Shown here: positions 16,546 through 26,359 of the stretch, in pieces
Position numbering within the stretch: position 1 is the first letter of the stretch
Layout: the number at the start of each line of letters is the position of its first letter
Assembly: GCA_964373815.1 (NCBI GenBank)
Contig: CAYJWI010000002.1
Location: 14,921-78,920, forward strand
DNA: 64,000 nt
From: UBA10205 sp964373815
Lineage (GTDB): Archaea; Iainarchaeota; Iainarchaeia; Iainarchaeales; Iainarchaeaceae
Reading direction: 5' to 3'
Translations under genes and position numbers: made by a program
Notes under the pieces: generated by a model
What the model was told of the DNA's origin: nothing
What the model saw: the letters and a program-made list of their open reading frames with translations, nothing else
Databases searched by the model: none

Positions 16546-17248
16546 GCGAGAACCTTTTCATGTAAATCTGCGTCTTCACTACCTCAAGCAATGGCACGAG
16601 CACGAGGAGCGCGATTATGAGCGAGAGGTAATTCCCGACCGGAAAAACGGAATCTACCGCGAACTCGAGGATTGCGAGCAGGAAAACCGCCAATGTGCCG
16701 AGAAAGAGCACGTATATGAAAGAGAGTGGGTCTTTTGCGATGAATGCCCAGTTCGAGAGCACGGACGCGCCAAGGCTTTCCTCATCCACAACTATTGTCT
16801 GCGGCAAGAAAAGGAAGACGGCTGAAAATACCAAAAGCGCCAAATTGATGAGCAGCACTGGAACGCTGAATTCTACGAGTATTGCGGCAAGGATTGCGGC
16901 AATCACGGTGAATATTGCAAGGAAGCGGAAGTACTTGTAGCCGAACTTGTGGATTTTCTCGCTCAAATAATAATTCATCTTGACGTGGCTCAAATCCCTT
17001 CTCACGGAGAGCACCATGAGGCATATTAGCGTGGAATAGAAGAAGAGGAACGCGAGCGCGAGAACTAGCAGCAGGAGGGATTCGAGTATCGGCTCTTTTA
17101 GAAACCCGTAACCTATCATTACCGTGCCGGAAGATACCATGGCATTCGAGAGCCATGAAAAAGGGAGCAGGAAAACGAGCAGCAATGAGAAGGCGAGGGC
17201 TGTTGGAAAATTGTTCGCATAGCTCTTTGCCCAGATGCCAAAATCCAT
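16511..17248 (-). CDS. Six-TM membrane protein, unknown
   Basis: I do not recognise this 245-aa protein beyond its being integral in the membrane, with about six hydrophobic segments. A cytoplasmic or loop segment QTIVVDEESLGASVLSNWAF sits between segments four and five. Similar motifs occur in membrane domains of the DUF975/glycerophosphodiesterase-membrane type, but the match is weak. Its 3' end overlaps the convergent ATP-cone gene by 35 nt. No partner gene suggests a role. Confidence 0.72.
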   Translation of the reverse strand: MDFGIWAKSYANNFPTALAFSLLLVFLLPFSWLSNAMVSSGTVMIGYGFLKEPILESLLLLVLALAFLFFYSTLICLMVLSVRRDLSHVKMNYYLSEKIHKFGYKYFRFLAIFTVIAAILAAILVEFSVPVLLINLALLVFSAVFLFLPQTIVVDEESLGASVLSNWAFIAKDPLSFIYVLFLGTLAVFLLAILEFAVDSVFPVGNYLSLIIALLVLVPLLEVVKTQIYMKRFSLIARYERHAMQ

Positions 17249-17367
17249 TCAAAACCCCTTGAAGTAATGGAATAACGAAAAGCCTTAAAATAAGTCGCCA
17301 AAAAACGGGGAAAAAGGCCGCTCTTCCCCTAAATGGCAGCATCTACAGCCTTCGTCAAAAGGCCGAT

Positions 17368-17820
17368 TCAGGCTTTTGCCGGCTCATCCTCGAATTTTTC
17401 AACAAGCATCCTTGCGCCCCACCCGCCAATGCCCGCAAGCACGAAGTAAATGAAGTGGGAATTTAGGAACATGCCGAAGTAGTCGAGGTTTAGGAGCGAA
17501 ATCGAAACGCCGCTAAGGAAAGCCGAGTTGTCATAATACCAGTAAATCGCGATGTACCAGGCGAAATAGGATGCTGCAAGCAGGAGTGCTGGGAAAATGT
17601 AGATGAAATTTTTGCCAAAGCCGAACTCCTTGCGGATATATGGGATTAGCAGGTAGATGAAAAAGAAGCCAGTTGCGGGGAGGAGCAGGAGCATGTAATC
17701 GAGCATTGAGATGTCCAAAGTAAGGCTCCAGTCCTTTAGCGGGGTGGCCGCGCCTATGAAGTAGAGCGCAACGTATACAAGCACGAAGACGGAAGCCACC
17801 TTGAGTTTCTGGGAATCCAT
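17368..17820 (-). CDS. Four-TM membrane protein, unknown
   Basis: A 150-aa protein with four hydrophobic segments (about 8-25, 40-60, 75-95 and 120-140) and short loops, ending in a charged cytoplasmic tail. It is rich in Tyr, Phe and Trp in the membrane parts. No family is recognised. It is divergent from rfcS, with about 58 bp between the starts, which contains A/T-rich promoter sequence for both directions. Confidence 0.72.
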   Translation of the reverse strand: MDSQKLKVASVFVLVYVALYFIGAATPLKDWSLTLDISMLDYMLLLLPATGFFFIYLLIPYIRKEFGFGKNFIYIFPALLLAASYFAWYIAIYWYYDNSAFLSGVSISLLNLDYFGMFLNSHFIYFVLAGIGGWGARMLVEKFEDEPAKA

Positions 17821-17878
17821 TTAAACCTACTTAAAATTCCCGCAATCGGTTTAAAACGATTATCATTTCAATCCCTTA

Positions 17879-18847
17879 ATGGCCTCTCCCATTGAGCTGC
17901 CCTGGATTGAAAAGTACAGGCCGCAAAGGCTCTCCGAAGTGGTTGGGCAGAAGGAAATAACGCAAAGGCTAGAGCGCTACGTCAAAAACAACACCATGCC
18001 AAACCTCATGTTCGCGGGGCAGGCAGGGGTGGGAAAAACCAGCTGCGCTGTCGCGCTCGCAAAGGAATTTTTCAAGGACAACTTCTCGCAGAACTTCCTC
18101 GAGCTCAATGCCTCCGATGACCGCGGAATTGACGTGGTGCGGGACACCATAAAGAATTTCGCGCGCACGCTCGCGTTTGATTTGGGCTTTAAGATAATTT
18201 TTCTGGATGAGAGCGATGCTCTCACGTTCGATGCGCAGCAGGCGCTGAGAAGGACGATGGAGAAGTATTCGCGCACGTGCAGGTTCATACTAAGCTGCAA
18301 CTACTCGAGCAAAATCATCGAGCCGATACAGTCGAGGTGCGTAGTTTTCAGGTTCTCGCAGCTCTCATCCAAAGCCATTGATGGAAAGCTCATGGAGGTT
18401 GCGAAAACCGAAGGGGTGGAACTTGAGGCAAGCGCCGTGCAGGCGATAGTATATGTCTGCGAAGGTGATTTGAGGAAGGCGATAAACATACTCCAGGCTG
18501 CCTCCGCAATGGGCGGGAAAATCGTAGACAAGACGGTTTACGAAGTGAGCGCGCGCGCAAGGCCGGAAGAGGTTAAGGAAATGATAAGGCTCGCGCTTTC
18601 AGGAAAATTCCTCGAAACACGTAGCCTTCTTGACAAGCTTCTCTATGAGTACGGGATGTCGGGGGAGGATGTCATAGTGCAATTGCACCGAGAGCTCGTG
18701 GAAATGGACGAGCAGGAGCTTCCGGGGAAAATCAAAATAGAGCTGCTCGACACTGTAGGAGAGTACAATTTCCGCATGGTGGAAGGCGCGAACGAGCGCA
18801 TACAGCTAGAGGCGCTGCTCGCGCAGTTCATGAAGCACAAGAAGTGA
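17879..18847 (+). CDS. rfcS: Replication factor C small subunit
   Basis: Small subunit of the clamp loader; four copies assemble with one RfcL (745-2154). The 322-aa protein has the N-terminal LPWIEKYRP motif, Walker A GQAGVGKT, the LNASDDRG stretch, Walker B IIFLDESDAL, sensor 1 LSCNYSSK, the SRC arginine-finger motif (QSRC), and a C-terminal oligomerisation domain. The Walker B reads DESD where DEAD is more usual, a mild variation. Length and domain order are typical. It stands alone as a single-gene unit. Confidence 0.96.
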   Translation: MASPIELPWIEKYRPQRLSEVVGQKEITQRLERYVKNNTMPNLMFAGQAGVGKTSCAVALAKEFFKDNFSQNFLELNASDDRGIDVVRDTIKNFARTLAFDLGFKIIFLDESDALTFDAQQALRRTMEKYSRTCRFILSCNYSSKIIEPIQSRCVVFRFSQLSSKAIDGKLMEVAKTEGVELEASAVQAIVYVCEGDLRKAINILQAASAMGGKIVDKTVYEVSARARPEEVKEMIRLALSGKFLETRSLLDKLLYEYGMSGEDVIVQLHRELVEMDEQELPGKIKIELLDTVGEYNFRMVEGANERIQLEALLAQFMKHKK

Positions 18848-18875
18848 AATTAATTAACGCAAAAACCTTGTTCTT

Positions 18876-20132
18876 TCAAATAAATGCTTTCAATGTCCTC
18901 TGGTGCAGCAAATCATCGAGCAGAGCCGACTGCCTCTTGAAGAACTTGAAAGGGATTGTAAGCCGCTTTTCGAGAAACCCCAGTGCGAGACCTGGCGATG
19001 AGAAGGAAATCGGCTTTGAGCGCATCGCATTGCGCATGTTCTCTCGCACCTGCCACACCCCGAGCGGGATTTTGTAGCCAGAGCCAATTTCCCTAAAAAT
19101 TATCGCCCTAGCCTGCCTCTTTTTTTCAAGCAGGTGCTCGCAGACCGCAAGGCGAGCGGCGTAATATCCCCCCGCAACGTTTTCCGCGTAGGAAACCCTG
19201 CCTTCGAAAAATTCGTGGTCGGAAATTATCTGCGGCTCGCTAGCGCCTTCAGTCCAGATTCCTCCGGCTTTCCAGGCTTCGAGCACTTCAAAACCCCACT
19301 CGCGGGGCAAGAGGAGCACATGGAAATGGTTGTCAAGGTAATGGGATTCGAAAACCTGCGCCCCATCAATTGCCGGAAAGTGCCTAACCCTCTCCTCCAG
19401 TATGTACTCGGAGAGGTTGGAGTCGACCGCGGTAATCGACCAGCGCGTGGGGACAAGCTTTCTGCGTTTCTGCTCTCCCAAAAGCCCCGCGGAGAGGAGC
19501 TTGTGCAGATGGTTCACGCCTATTCCGTGCGAGAAGAGCTCCTCCATCCCATCCCCTGCTTTTGCATCAGTGTCGGAGACAATGTAATCCACCTTGCGGT
19601 CAACTGACGGGTTTTCAGAGAGGGAGAATTTCTTGAGCTCTGCGGAAGGGCCTATGGGCGCAAAAGTGTCAGAGAAAGAGAGGGATTGTTTTGGCGCGCT
19701 CTTGAGCTCGACATCAACGCCCGTAGGCTCGGATGAGAGAACGAGCTCCTGCAGGCCTGCGAGTTCGTAGGAAGGGTTGGAGGCGGAATTCACAGCAAAA
19801 GGCGTGCTGCTTTTCACTAGCTGCTGCCTGAAGGAAATTATTTTCCCTTCCGGAAGGCCGAACCACTTGTCCGAATCATCCAGAATGGAGGCGTTTGCCA
19901 AATGCTCTGTGGGCGAGAGCGGCGCGACGTTCACTTTCGGGTAATTGTAATGCGAAACGAAAAAGCCCGGAGGGGATGAGCCGGAGAACGAGGTGCCCTT
20001 TATCTGCGAGGCTGATTTTTCGTAAGTGGCCTGCTTTTCTAGGATGTAGCACTTCAGCCCGCACCAGAGCCTGCCCTTGCACCTGACGCAGACTTCCGGC
20101 GAAGGGGCAACTGGGGTAATTGGGATGCGCAT
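18876..20132 (-). CDS. nreA: NreA-like DNA repair protein
   Basis: Archaeal Nre proteins are linked to DNA-damage repair and to PCNA. The 418-aa protein opens with the zinc motif CVRCKGRLWCGLKC (residues 15-28), then FFVSHYNYPKVNVAPLSP and a long conserved body (FHVLLLPREWGFEVLEAW, GVWQVRENMRNAM), all of which fit the family. The C-terminal QSALLDDLLHQ sits where a PCNA-interacting peptide is expected but matches that consensus poorly. The gene stands between rfcS and a DUF2283 gene. Cys and order of motifs make the family call firm; biochemical function is known only in outline. Confidence 0.88.
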   Translation of the reverse strand: MRIPITPVAPSPEVCVRCKGRLWCGLKCYILEKQATYEKSASQIKGTSFSGSSPPGFFVSHYNYPKVNVAPLSPTEHLANASILDDSDKWFGLPEGKIISFRQQLVKSSTPFAVNSASNPSYELAGLQELVLSSEPTGVDVELKSAPKQSLSFSDTFAPIGPSAELKKFSLSENPSVDRKVDYIVSDTDAKAGDGMEELFSHGIGVNHLHKLLSAGLLGEQKRRKLVPTRWSITAVDSNLSEYILEERVRHFPAIDGAQVFESHYLDNHFHVLLLPREWGFEVLEAWKAGGIWTEGASEPQIISDHEFFEGRVSYAENVAGGYYAARLAVCEHLLEKKRQARAIIFREIGSGYKIPLGVWQVRENMRNAMRSKPISFSSPGLALGFLEKRLTIPFKFFKRQSALLDDLLHQRTLKAFI

Positions 20133-20199
20133 ATAATGATTGGCGGATAAGTGAATAAAAAAAGGGCCAGACGTGGGTGCCGGTGCGAAACCCGGGAAG

Positions 20200-20406
20200 T
20201 CATGCCTGCGCTGACGCCTTTTTCCCGCGGATTACATTGATGATGTCCTGGGCTGTTTGCGCCGCATCAAGAATCTCTATTTCAACCGGCTTGTTTTTTT
20301 TGTCATAATGGGTTATTATGTTGCCGACCTGCTCAGCAAAATCGGGTTTCTGCCTCTTCAGTTCTATGACAAGAACATCTGATTCCTTGTTGTACCTATA
20401 TTTCAT
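20200..20406 (-). CDS. DUF2283 family protein
   Basis: A 68-aa protein starting MKYRYNKESDVLVIEL and continuing to IITHYDKKNKPVEIEILDA, the repeated beta-strand pattern of DUF2283. Members often lie next to toxin-like genes and may act as antitoxins, but no toxin is adjacent here. It lies between thrS (divergent, 86 bp apart) and nreA. A stray GTGCCGGTGCGAA sequence, also the head of the dispersed repeat, occurs just downstream at 20177-20189. Confidence 0.82.
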   Translation of the reverse strand: MKYRYNKESDVLVIELKRQKPDFAEQVGNIITHYDKKNKPVEIEILDAAQTAQDIINVIRGKKASAQA

Positions 20407-20492
20407 ATCTACCAGCCTTTGCCTTGTAAGTTGCCAATACCATAAGCCGGGAACCCTTTATTATTAATTTCTTTGCAACTCCAATACGTTTT

Positions 20493-22409
20493 ATGCCCAA
20501 AATAACCCTAGAGTTCCCTGACGGCGCGAAAAAGGAATACGGGAAGGGGACCACTGCACTGCAGGTAGCGCAGAGCATAGGCCCAAGGCTTGCAAAGGAC
20601 GCGCTCTCGGCAAAGCTCGGGGAACGCATAATAGAGCTAGACCTCCCGATAGAGCAGGGCGGGAAATTCAGGATACTCACCTGGCAGGACGAGGAGGGCA
20701 AGAAGAGCCTCTGGCACAGTGCCGCGCACGTGCTTGCGGAAGCCGTGAAGGAACTCTTCCCGAAAGCGCAGCCAACAATGGGGCCTCCGATTGAGGAAGG
20801 ATTCTATTACGATTTTTTTTCGGAAAGGCCTCTCACCCCGGATGACCTCGGAAAGATAGAGAAAAAAATGCTTGAAATAGTAAATGAAAAAAGGAAAATA
20901 GAAAGGGAAGAAGTAGACAGGAAAAGTGCACTTAAAAAGTTCGAAGGGAACAAGTTCAAACAAGAACTTATAGAGGAATTTGCCAAGGAGGGGAAAACCA
21001 TTTCCATTTACAGGCAGGGAAAATTCTATGATTTGTGCAAGGGCGGCCATGTCAGCAACACCGACACGATAAAGGCGGTAAAACTCCTCAAAGTCTCCTC
21101 CGCGTACTGGAGGGGGGATTCCAAGCGCGAATCTTTGCAGAGGATTTACGGGATAGCCTTCCCGAAAGAATCAATGCTCGAAGAATACCTCAAGCAGAAG
21201 GGGGAATCGGAGAAGAGAAACCACATGAAGCTAGGAAAAGAGCTCGGGCTTTTCTCGATACAGCAGGAAGCGCCCGGGACTGTGTTCTTCCATTCAAAAG
21301 GGACCGTTATTTGGAATGAGCTTGTGCAATTTGCAAGGGAAAAGCAAAAAGAAGAATACAGCGAAGATTTTCAGGAAGTCATAACGCCAATAATAATGAA
21401 GAAAGAGCTCTGGCTCAAGTCGGGGCACTGGGAGCATTATAAGGAAAACATGTACTTCACGGAAATCGACGGCGAGGAATATGCACTCAAACCGATGAAC
21501 TGCCCGGGGCACGTATTGATTTATGCGAACAGCAGATACTCGTACAAACAATTGCCAATCCGCATCACCGAGTTTGGTTTGGTCCACAGGCATGAACTTT
21601 CAGGGGTTCTCAATGGCCTGCTCCGCGTGAGGAAGTTCACGCAGGACGATGCGCATATTTTCTGCAGGGAAGACCAGATAGAGGGCGAAATACTGCGCAG
21701 CATGAAACTCGTGGACGCGTATTACAAAGCTTTTGGATTTGAATACAGGATAGAATTGAGCACTAAACCACAGAAAGCGATGGGAAATGCAAAAATATGG
21801 GAAGCTGCCGAAAGAGCATTGAAAACGGCACTAAAGAATTCCGGAAAAGAGTTCAAGGTAAACGAAGGCGACGGCGCGTTCTACGGCCCGAAAATAGATT
21901 TCCACATCAAAGATTCTTTGGGCAGGAGCTGGCAGCTCGGCACGATACAACTCGATTTCCAGATGCCGGAAAAATTCGGATTGAAATACATTGACACAAA
22001 GGATTCCGGGCAGAGGCCGGTGATGATACACCGCGCGATATTCGGCTCTATGGAGAGGTTCATCGGAATACTAATAGAGCACTACGCTGGCGCATTCCCT
22101 TTGTGGCTATCGCCGGTGCAGGTGAAAGTGCTTTCAGTGAGCGAGAAGCACAAGGAGTATGCGAAAAAAATACACTCTGGGTTTATTAAATCCGGAATAA
22201 GAAGTGAAGTTGATGACAGGCCGGAAACGGTCGGGTTCAAGGTGCGTGAAGCGCAGCTCGGAAAAATACCTTACATAATAAATGTCGGGGAAAAGGAAGA
22301 GGCAAGCGGCACGATTGCAGTAAGGGATCGCGCAGGGAAAGTCGAATTTGGCATCAAACCGGAGCAATTCGCGGAAAAAATCCGCACGCAAACAGGCGAG
22401 AGGAAATGA
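20493..22409 (+). CDS. thrS: Threonyl-tRNA synthetase, bacterial type
   Basis: Charges tRNA-Thr and removes mischarged serine. The 638-aa protein has an N-terminal TGS domain (about 1-60), the second-additional editing domain with HSAAH and the KGGHV zinc-ligand motif, and a class II catalytic core (motif 2 region LVHRHELSGVLNGLLRVRKFTQ, motif 3 region GAFPLWLSPVQV). A C-terminal anticodon-binding domain completes it. This is the bacterial/eukaryotic architecture, not the common archaeal form with a D-aminoacyl-tRNA-deacylase-like editing domain, and it suggests acquisition from bacteria or an old alternative. The start is the ATG just after an A/T-rich promoter-like stretch. Confidence 0.95.
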   Translation: MPKITLEFPDGAKKEYGKGTTALQVAQSIGPRLAKDALSAKLGERIIELDLPIEQGGKFRILTWQDEEGKKSLWHSAAHVLAEAVKELFPKAQPTMGPPIEEGFYYDFFSERPLTPDDLGKIEKKMLEIVNEKRKIEREEVDRKSALKKFEGNKFKQELIEEFAKEGKTISIYRQGKFYDLCKGGHVSNTDTIKAVKLLKVSSAYWRGDSKRESLQRIYGIAFPKESMLEEYLKQKGESEKRNHMKLGKELGLFSIQQEAPGTVFFHSKGTVIWNELVQFAREKQKEEYSEDFQEVITPIIMKKELWLKSGHWEHYKENMYFTEIDGEEYALKPMNCPGHVLIYANSRYSYKQLPIRITEFGLVHRHELSGVLNGLLRVRKFTQDDAHIFCREDQIEGEILRSMKLVDAYYKAFGFEYRIELSTKPQKAMGNAKIWEAAERALKTALKNSGKEFKVNEGDGAFYGPKIDFHIKDSLGRSWQLGTIQLDFQMPEKFGLKYIDTKDSGQRPVMIHRAIFGSMERFIGILIEHYAGAFPLWLSPVQVKVLSVSEKHKEYAKKIHSGFIKSGIRSEVDDRPETVGFKVREAQLGKIPYIINVGEKEEASGTIAVRDRAGKVEFGIKPEQFAEKIRTQTGERK

Positions 22410-22479
22410 GCGCCTGCAATGGCGTTTCTTTTTAAGAAAAAGGTTAATAAGGGAAAAACCCCATTTATAACTGATTCTG

Positions 22480-24183
22480 ATGGAAGACTACGTCGGCGAG
22501 CTTTTCGACAAAATCAAGGGCAAAAAGGCCGGGAAAAAGGACGGCCAGCAGGAAAGCGAGCTTGAAAGCCGCAAGCCGCTCGAGCAGGCGGTTATGGAAA
22601 AAAGGAAGCTCGCACAGCTCGGCGAGGCCGGCTATGCAAGGCAGGATGTGGTACGTAGGCCAGCTGAAGCAAGAATCCAGCAGCCTGCGGCCGAGGCCAG
22701 CGAAGAAGAAATTGGCACACAGGCCGAGGAAAAGCTTGCGAAAACAGAGAAAGTCGAGATAGATTCCTATGGCAACGCGAAAATCTACAAAGTGCCGGGA
22801 GAGGAACTCCTCTATTACTGGAGCCCGGTCATAAGGCTCGGCGGAACCGAGAAGAGCGTCATCAACACGCTCAAGGAAGCCGCAACAAGGATCATAAGCA
22901 TTTCATCAACGAAGATACGCGACAAGGAGCAGAGGAAGCACGCCTACTCGGAAAAGGTCCTGGAAATAATTAAGAGCTCGCCAGAGCTCAATGTGCCAAA
23001 GAGCAAGTACGATTTCTACGCCGATGCGGTAGTGCGGGAAATGGTGGGCTATGGCCAGATTGATTTTCTCGTAAATGACGACAACCTCGAGGAAATAATG
23101 ATAATCGGCCCCAACCTGCCGGTCTATGTTTTCCACAGGAAATACGAAATGATGTTCACGAACATCGAGTTCAACTCGGACAGTGACATCCAGGACCTCA
23201 TAAACAGGATTGCGAGGGAGGTGGGCAGGAGGGTGGACATGTCAAGCCCCCTGCTTGACGCAAGGCTGCCGAATGGAAGCCGGGTGAACGCAACGCTTTC
23301 GCCGACAACCGTGGAAGGCTCGACTTTGACTATCAGGAAGTTCAGGGAAGACCCTTACACAATCCTTGACCTGATAAACAACAAGACACTGAACGTCGAG
23401 GCCGCGGCCTTCCTCTGGGTGTGCATGGAAGGCCTGAACGCGAGGCCCGCGAACATGCTTGTCGCGGGGGGGACGGGCTCTGGAAAAACCACTACACTCA
23501 ACGTGCTCGCGTCCTTCATCCCGCACACCGAGAGGATAATAACGATAGAGGACACGGCCGAGCTTAGCCTTCCGTTGACGCACTGGATAAGGATGGAGTC
23601 AAGGCCGCCGAGCGCGGAGGGGACAAACGAGCTGACAATGGACATACTCACAAAGAACTCCCTCAGGATGAGGCCCGACAGGATAATCGTTGGGGAAATT
23701 AGGCATGACGAGGCTTTCACTTTGTTCACTGCCTTCAACACCGGCCACGACGGCTCGATAGGGACAGTGCATGCAAACTCCCCGCAGGAAACGATAATAA
23801 GGGTGACAAGCCCGCCAATGAACGTGCCGGAAGTCATGCTCTCTGGCCTGAACTTCATCATTGTGCAGCACAGGCTGCATGACAAAAAAATAGGGACAAT
23901 AAGAAGGGTCACTGAGATAGCGGAAGTCACAGGCGCGCTGAAAGGAAAGGCAAAGACCAACACTGTCTACAGGTGGGATGCCGCGCGTGACACCCTCAAG
24001 AGGACCGACGAGGCCATGGAATACATGGCGCTCCTGCAGGACATGACTGGCCTCGACAAGAAATCCATAGAGGAAGAGATTGCAAGTAGGGCCGAGTTCT
24101 TCCGAACCCTCATAAAAGAGGGAGTAAAGGGCATGAAGCCTGTTTCCGATAGCATGAGAAAGTACCTGCTTGAGAAGGGATGA
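22480..24183 (+). CDS. Type IV pilus assembly ATPase (GspE/TadA-like)
   Basis: The motor that powers pilus polymerisation at the inner membrane face. The 567-aa protein has a charged N-terminal tail of about 90 residues, an N-domain (GYGQIDFLVNDDNLEEIMI), Walker A GGTGSGKT (about 330-337), an Asp box, Walker B DRIIVGEIRHDE, and the His box (GHDGSIGTVHANS). It begins a gene run with two platform proteins, many pilins and the prepilin peptidase, so it belongs to one complete pilus system. It differs from archaellum FlaI in its neighbours: no fla accessory genes occur. A second homologue sits at 47136-48713. Confidence 0.94.
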   Translation: MEDYVGELFDKIKGKKAGKKDGQQESELESRKPLEQAVMEKRKLAQLGEAGYARQDVVRRPAEARIQQPAAEASEEEIGTQAEEKLAKTEKVEIDSYGNAKIYKVPGEELLYYWSPVIRLGGTEKSVINTLKEAATRIISISSTKIRDKEQRKHAYSEKVLEIIKSSPELNVPKSKYDFYADAVVREMVGYGQIDFLVNDDNLEEIMIIGPNLPVYVFHRKYEMMFTNIEFNSDSDIQDLINRIAREVGRRVDMSSPLLDARLPNGSRVNATLSPTTVEGSTLTIRKFREDPYTILDLINNKTLNVEAAAFLWVCMEGLNARPANMLVAGGTGSGKTTTLNVLASFIPHTERIITIEDTAELSLPLTHWIRMESRPPSAEGTNELTMDILTKNSLRMRPDRIIVGEIRHDEAFTLFTAFNTGHDGSIGTVHANSPQETIIRVTSPPMNVPEVMLSGLNFIIVQHRLHDKKIGTIRRVTEIAEVTGALKGKAKTNTVYRWDAARDTLKRTDEAMEYMALLQDMTGLDKKSIEEEIASRAEFFRTLIKEGVKGMKPVSDSMRKYLLEKG

Positions 24184-24187
24184 TTTC

Positions 24188-25396
24188 TTGCCAAAGCTTG
24201 AAGAACTGAAGAGGAGGATAGAGGAGACCAGGCACGGCAGGGGCCAGAAGGGCACAGAAAGCCCAGAAGAAAAAATCGACCCAAAACAGGTAAACTCTAT
24301 TGTGGAAAGGCTGCAGAAAAAATACGGAAAAAAACAGGATGGTTACGGGGACGTGAAAGGCAGGCTGCGGGAACTCAAAAGAATAATTGAGCCTAGCAGC
24401 CCACGACGAAGGGACGGGGAGCCTGAAATAAGGATTGCGGAGCTGCGGAAAATAATTGTGGAGGGCGAGGACGCCAAAATAAACATACAAACTGTCGAGG
24501 AACTGCAGGATTTCCAGTCCCCGGTGATAAAACAACTTGGAAAATTTTACCTTGCGTTCAGGGGGCTTCTTGAGCCGATAGCCGGCGCGATAAGAAACAT
24601 GCAGATTGCAGCCGACACGAGGTATTACCTTTACTCCGCGGACATGAAGTTCTCGATAAACCAGTGGCTGGCCCTCATGGCCTCGACTTCGGCCATAGCA
24701 TTGGTTTTTGTTTTTGCGGTGATGGCTGCGGTGAGCGCCATTTACAAGCTGCCGCAGACATATTCAATCCTCCTTGCAATCGTGGCCGGGATGCTGACAT
24801 TCACGATAATGCTCCTCATACCAAAAAGCATGGCGCAGAGAAGGGGCAACGCAATCAGCGTCGAGCTGCCTTTCGCGCTAAGGCACATGTCCACCGAGCT
24901 CAAGGCAGGAATAGGCCTGTACAAGACTATACAAACAATAGCGAACGCGGACTATGGGGTGCTAAGCGAGGAGTTCTCGAGGACCGTTGCTGAAATAGAG
25001 GAAGGCACTGATGCAAAGGATGCGCTCTACCATTTTGCCATGAGGACGCAGTCAAAGGCCCTGTGCAATTCCCTGCTCCATATCGTGAGGGCGCTAAAGA
25101 CTGGCGGGAACCTTTCTGAAATAATGGGCCTCATTGCCGAGGATGTGAGCTTCGACCTTCGGATAAGGATAAAGGATTACTCCGAAAAAATGAACTTCTT
25201 CGGAGTAATTTACATTTTCATTGCGATAGTGGCACCTGTGTTCCTTGCCATAATAGGCTCGATACTCAACGCCCCTGTTTCGCTCGGTGATGTGTCGATA
25301 CCGCCGCTTGTAATAGCCATCGTGTTCATGGTCGCGATGCCTTTTATACTCGGGTTCCTCATATTGTACCTGAAAATGACCCAGCCCAAGGTGTGA
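24188..25396 (+). CDS. Type IV pilus platform protein (T2SF/TadC-like), first
   Basis: Inner-membrane core of the pilus machine. The 402-aa protein has a cytoplasmic, charged N-terminal domain of about 150 residues, two hydrophobic segments (SAIALVFVFAVMAAV and ILLAIVAGMLTFTIMLLI), the T2SF domain (LPFALRHMSTELKAGIGLYK and RALKTGGNLSEIMGLIAEDV), and a C-terminal hydrophobic region. The TTG at 24188 was chosen because it follows the ATPase stop closely and has an AAGGGA sequence upstream. A TTG at 24170 would overlap the ATPase gene. It pairs with the second platform gene 3 nt downstream. Confidence 0.92.
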   Translation: MPKLEELKRRIEETRHGRGQKGTESPEEKIDPKQVNSIVERLQKKYGKKQDGYGDVKGRLRELKRIIEPSSPRRRDGEPEIRIAELRKIIVEGEDAKINIQTVEELQDFQSPVIKQLGKFYLAFRGLLEPIAGAIRNMQIAADTRYYLYSADMKFSINQWLALMASTSAIALVFVFAVMAAVSAIYKLPQTYSILLAIVAGMLTFTIMLLIPKSMAQRRGNAISVELPFALRHMSTELKAGIGLYKTIQTIANADYGVLSEEFSRTVAEIEEGTDAKDALYHFAMRTQSKALCNSLLHIVRALKTGGNLSEIMGLIAEDVSFDLRIRIKDYSEKMNFFGVIYIFIAIVAPVFLAIIGSILNAPVSLGDVSIPPLVIAIVFMVAMPFILGFLILYLKMTQPKV

Positions 25397-25399
25397 AGA

Positions 25400-26359
25400 A
25401 TGGCCCTGAAATTGATGCAGACAATCCCGCTCTTCAGGGACAATCGGTTCCTGCAGGGGTATGCAAACGCCCTTTACAGCATAGAGTTCAGGATAGACCC
25501 GCTGCTCTGGCTCGCGCTCTCCGCAATTGTTTCCGCACTGGGCGGGCTAGGCATCTGGCTCGCGCTCAAGTCATCCCCAAAGCTCGCCATGCACAGCGTC
25601 TCATTGGGGTTCATAATTTTTTTTGTCGGCCTCGATATCCTTGCCGGATACCCTTACCTCAAGTCCCAGCAGCGCATTGAAAAAATAGAGGACGACCTGC
25701 CTGACGCGCTGCGGCAGATGTCCGATACCTTGAAGTCAGGAGGCACTTACGAATATGCGCTCAGGGAGATAGCGAACACGGAGTTCGGGCCGCTCAAGAA
25801 AGAAGTCCAGGAAGTCCTGCGCAGGCTTGAGGACGGCGAGAACTTCGAGAATTCCCTCAAGGCCCTAGCGAACAATGTCAATTCGAGGATAGTGAAGAGG
25901 ACAGTGACAATAATAGTCGACTCTGTTGCGGCCGGGGCGGGACTTGCGGGCGTGCTTGACCAGATAGCTGAGGATGTGCGCGAGATGCACAAAATCGAAA
26001 AGGAAAGGAAATCTAAGACAGTGCTGCAGGTCATCTTCATGTTCACCGCGGGGGGCCTCATAGCGCCCATGATATTCGGGTTTGTGTCAACAATCTCGAG
26101 CCTGCTCATAGCCGCCTCCACCGCTGCGGTTTCCGCGGCAAAAACAGCGCAGGCAAAAAATGCGCTTGGGGTTATACACATGTCAATACAGGCCTACCTT
26201 TTCATAGAAACAATCGCGACTGGGATAATGATAGGGGTTATGCGCGAAGGCAAAATAAGCAAAAGTATTATATATATCCCAGTTCTCTTGTGTATAGCTT
26301 ACATTTCCTATCTAGTGGCGGGAATTGTTTCAGCAACCCTAATAGGAGTGTCGAAATGA
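25400..26359 (+). CDS. Type IV pilus platform protein (T2SF/TadB-like), second
   Basis: The partner platform protein, 319 aa. It starts with two hydrophobic segments, then a T2SF domain (LPDALRQMSDTLKSGGTYEY, LANNVNSRIVKRTVTIIV, GLAGVLDQIAEDV) followed by two or three more membrane segments. It lies 3 nt after the first platform gene and shares its last codon with the first pilin as an ATGA overlap at 26356, so translation is coupled. Two platform proteins and one ATPase is the Tad and archaeal-pilus arrangement. Confidence 0.92.
   Translation: MALKLMQTIPLFRDNRFLQGYANALYSIEFRIDPLLWLALSAIVSALGGLGIWLALKSSPKLAMHSVSLGFIIFFVGLDILAGYPYLKSQQRIEKIEDDLPDALRQMSDTLKSGGTYEYALREIANTEFGPLKKEVQEVLRRLEDGENFENSLKALANNVNSRIVKRTVTIIVDSVAAGAGLAGVLDQIAEDVREMHKIEKERKSKTVLQVIFMFTAGGLIAPMIFGFVSTISSLLIAASTAAVSAAKTAQAKNALGVIHMSIQAYLFIETIATGIMIGVMREGKISKSIIYIPVLLCIAYISYLVAGIVSATLIGVSK

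Noticed and set aside
18876..18940. A PCNA-interacting peptide at the NreA C-terminus
   Set aside because: QSALLDDLLHQ lacks the paired aromatic residues of the PIP consensus, so it is not called.
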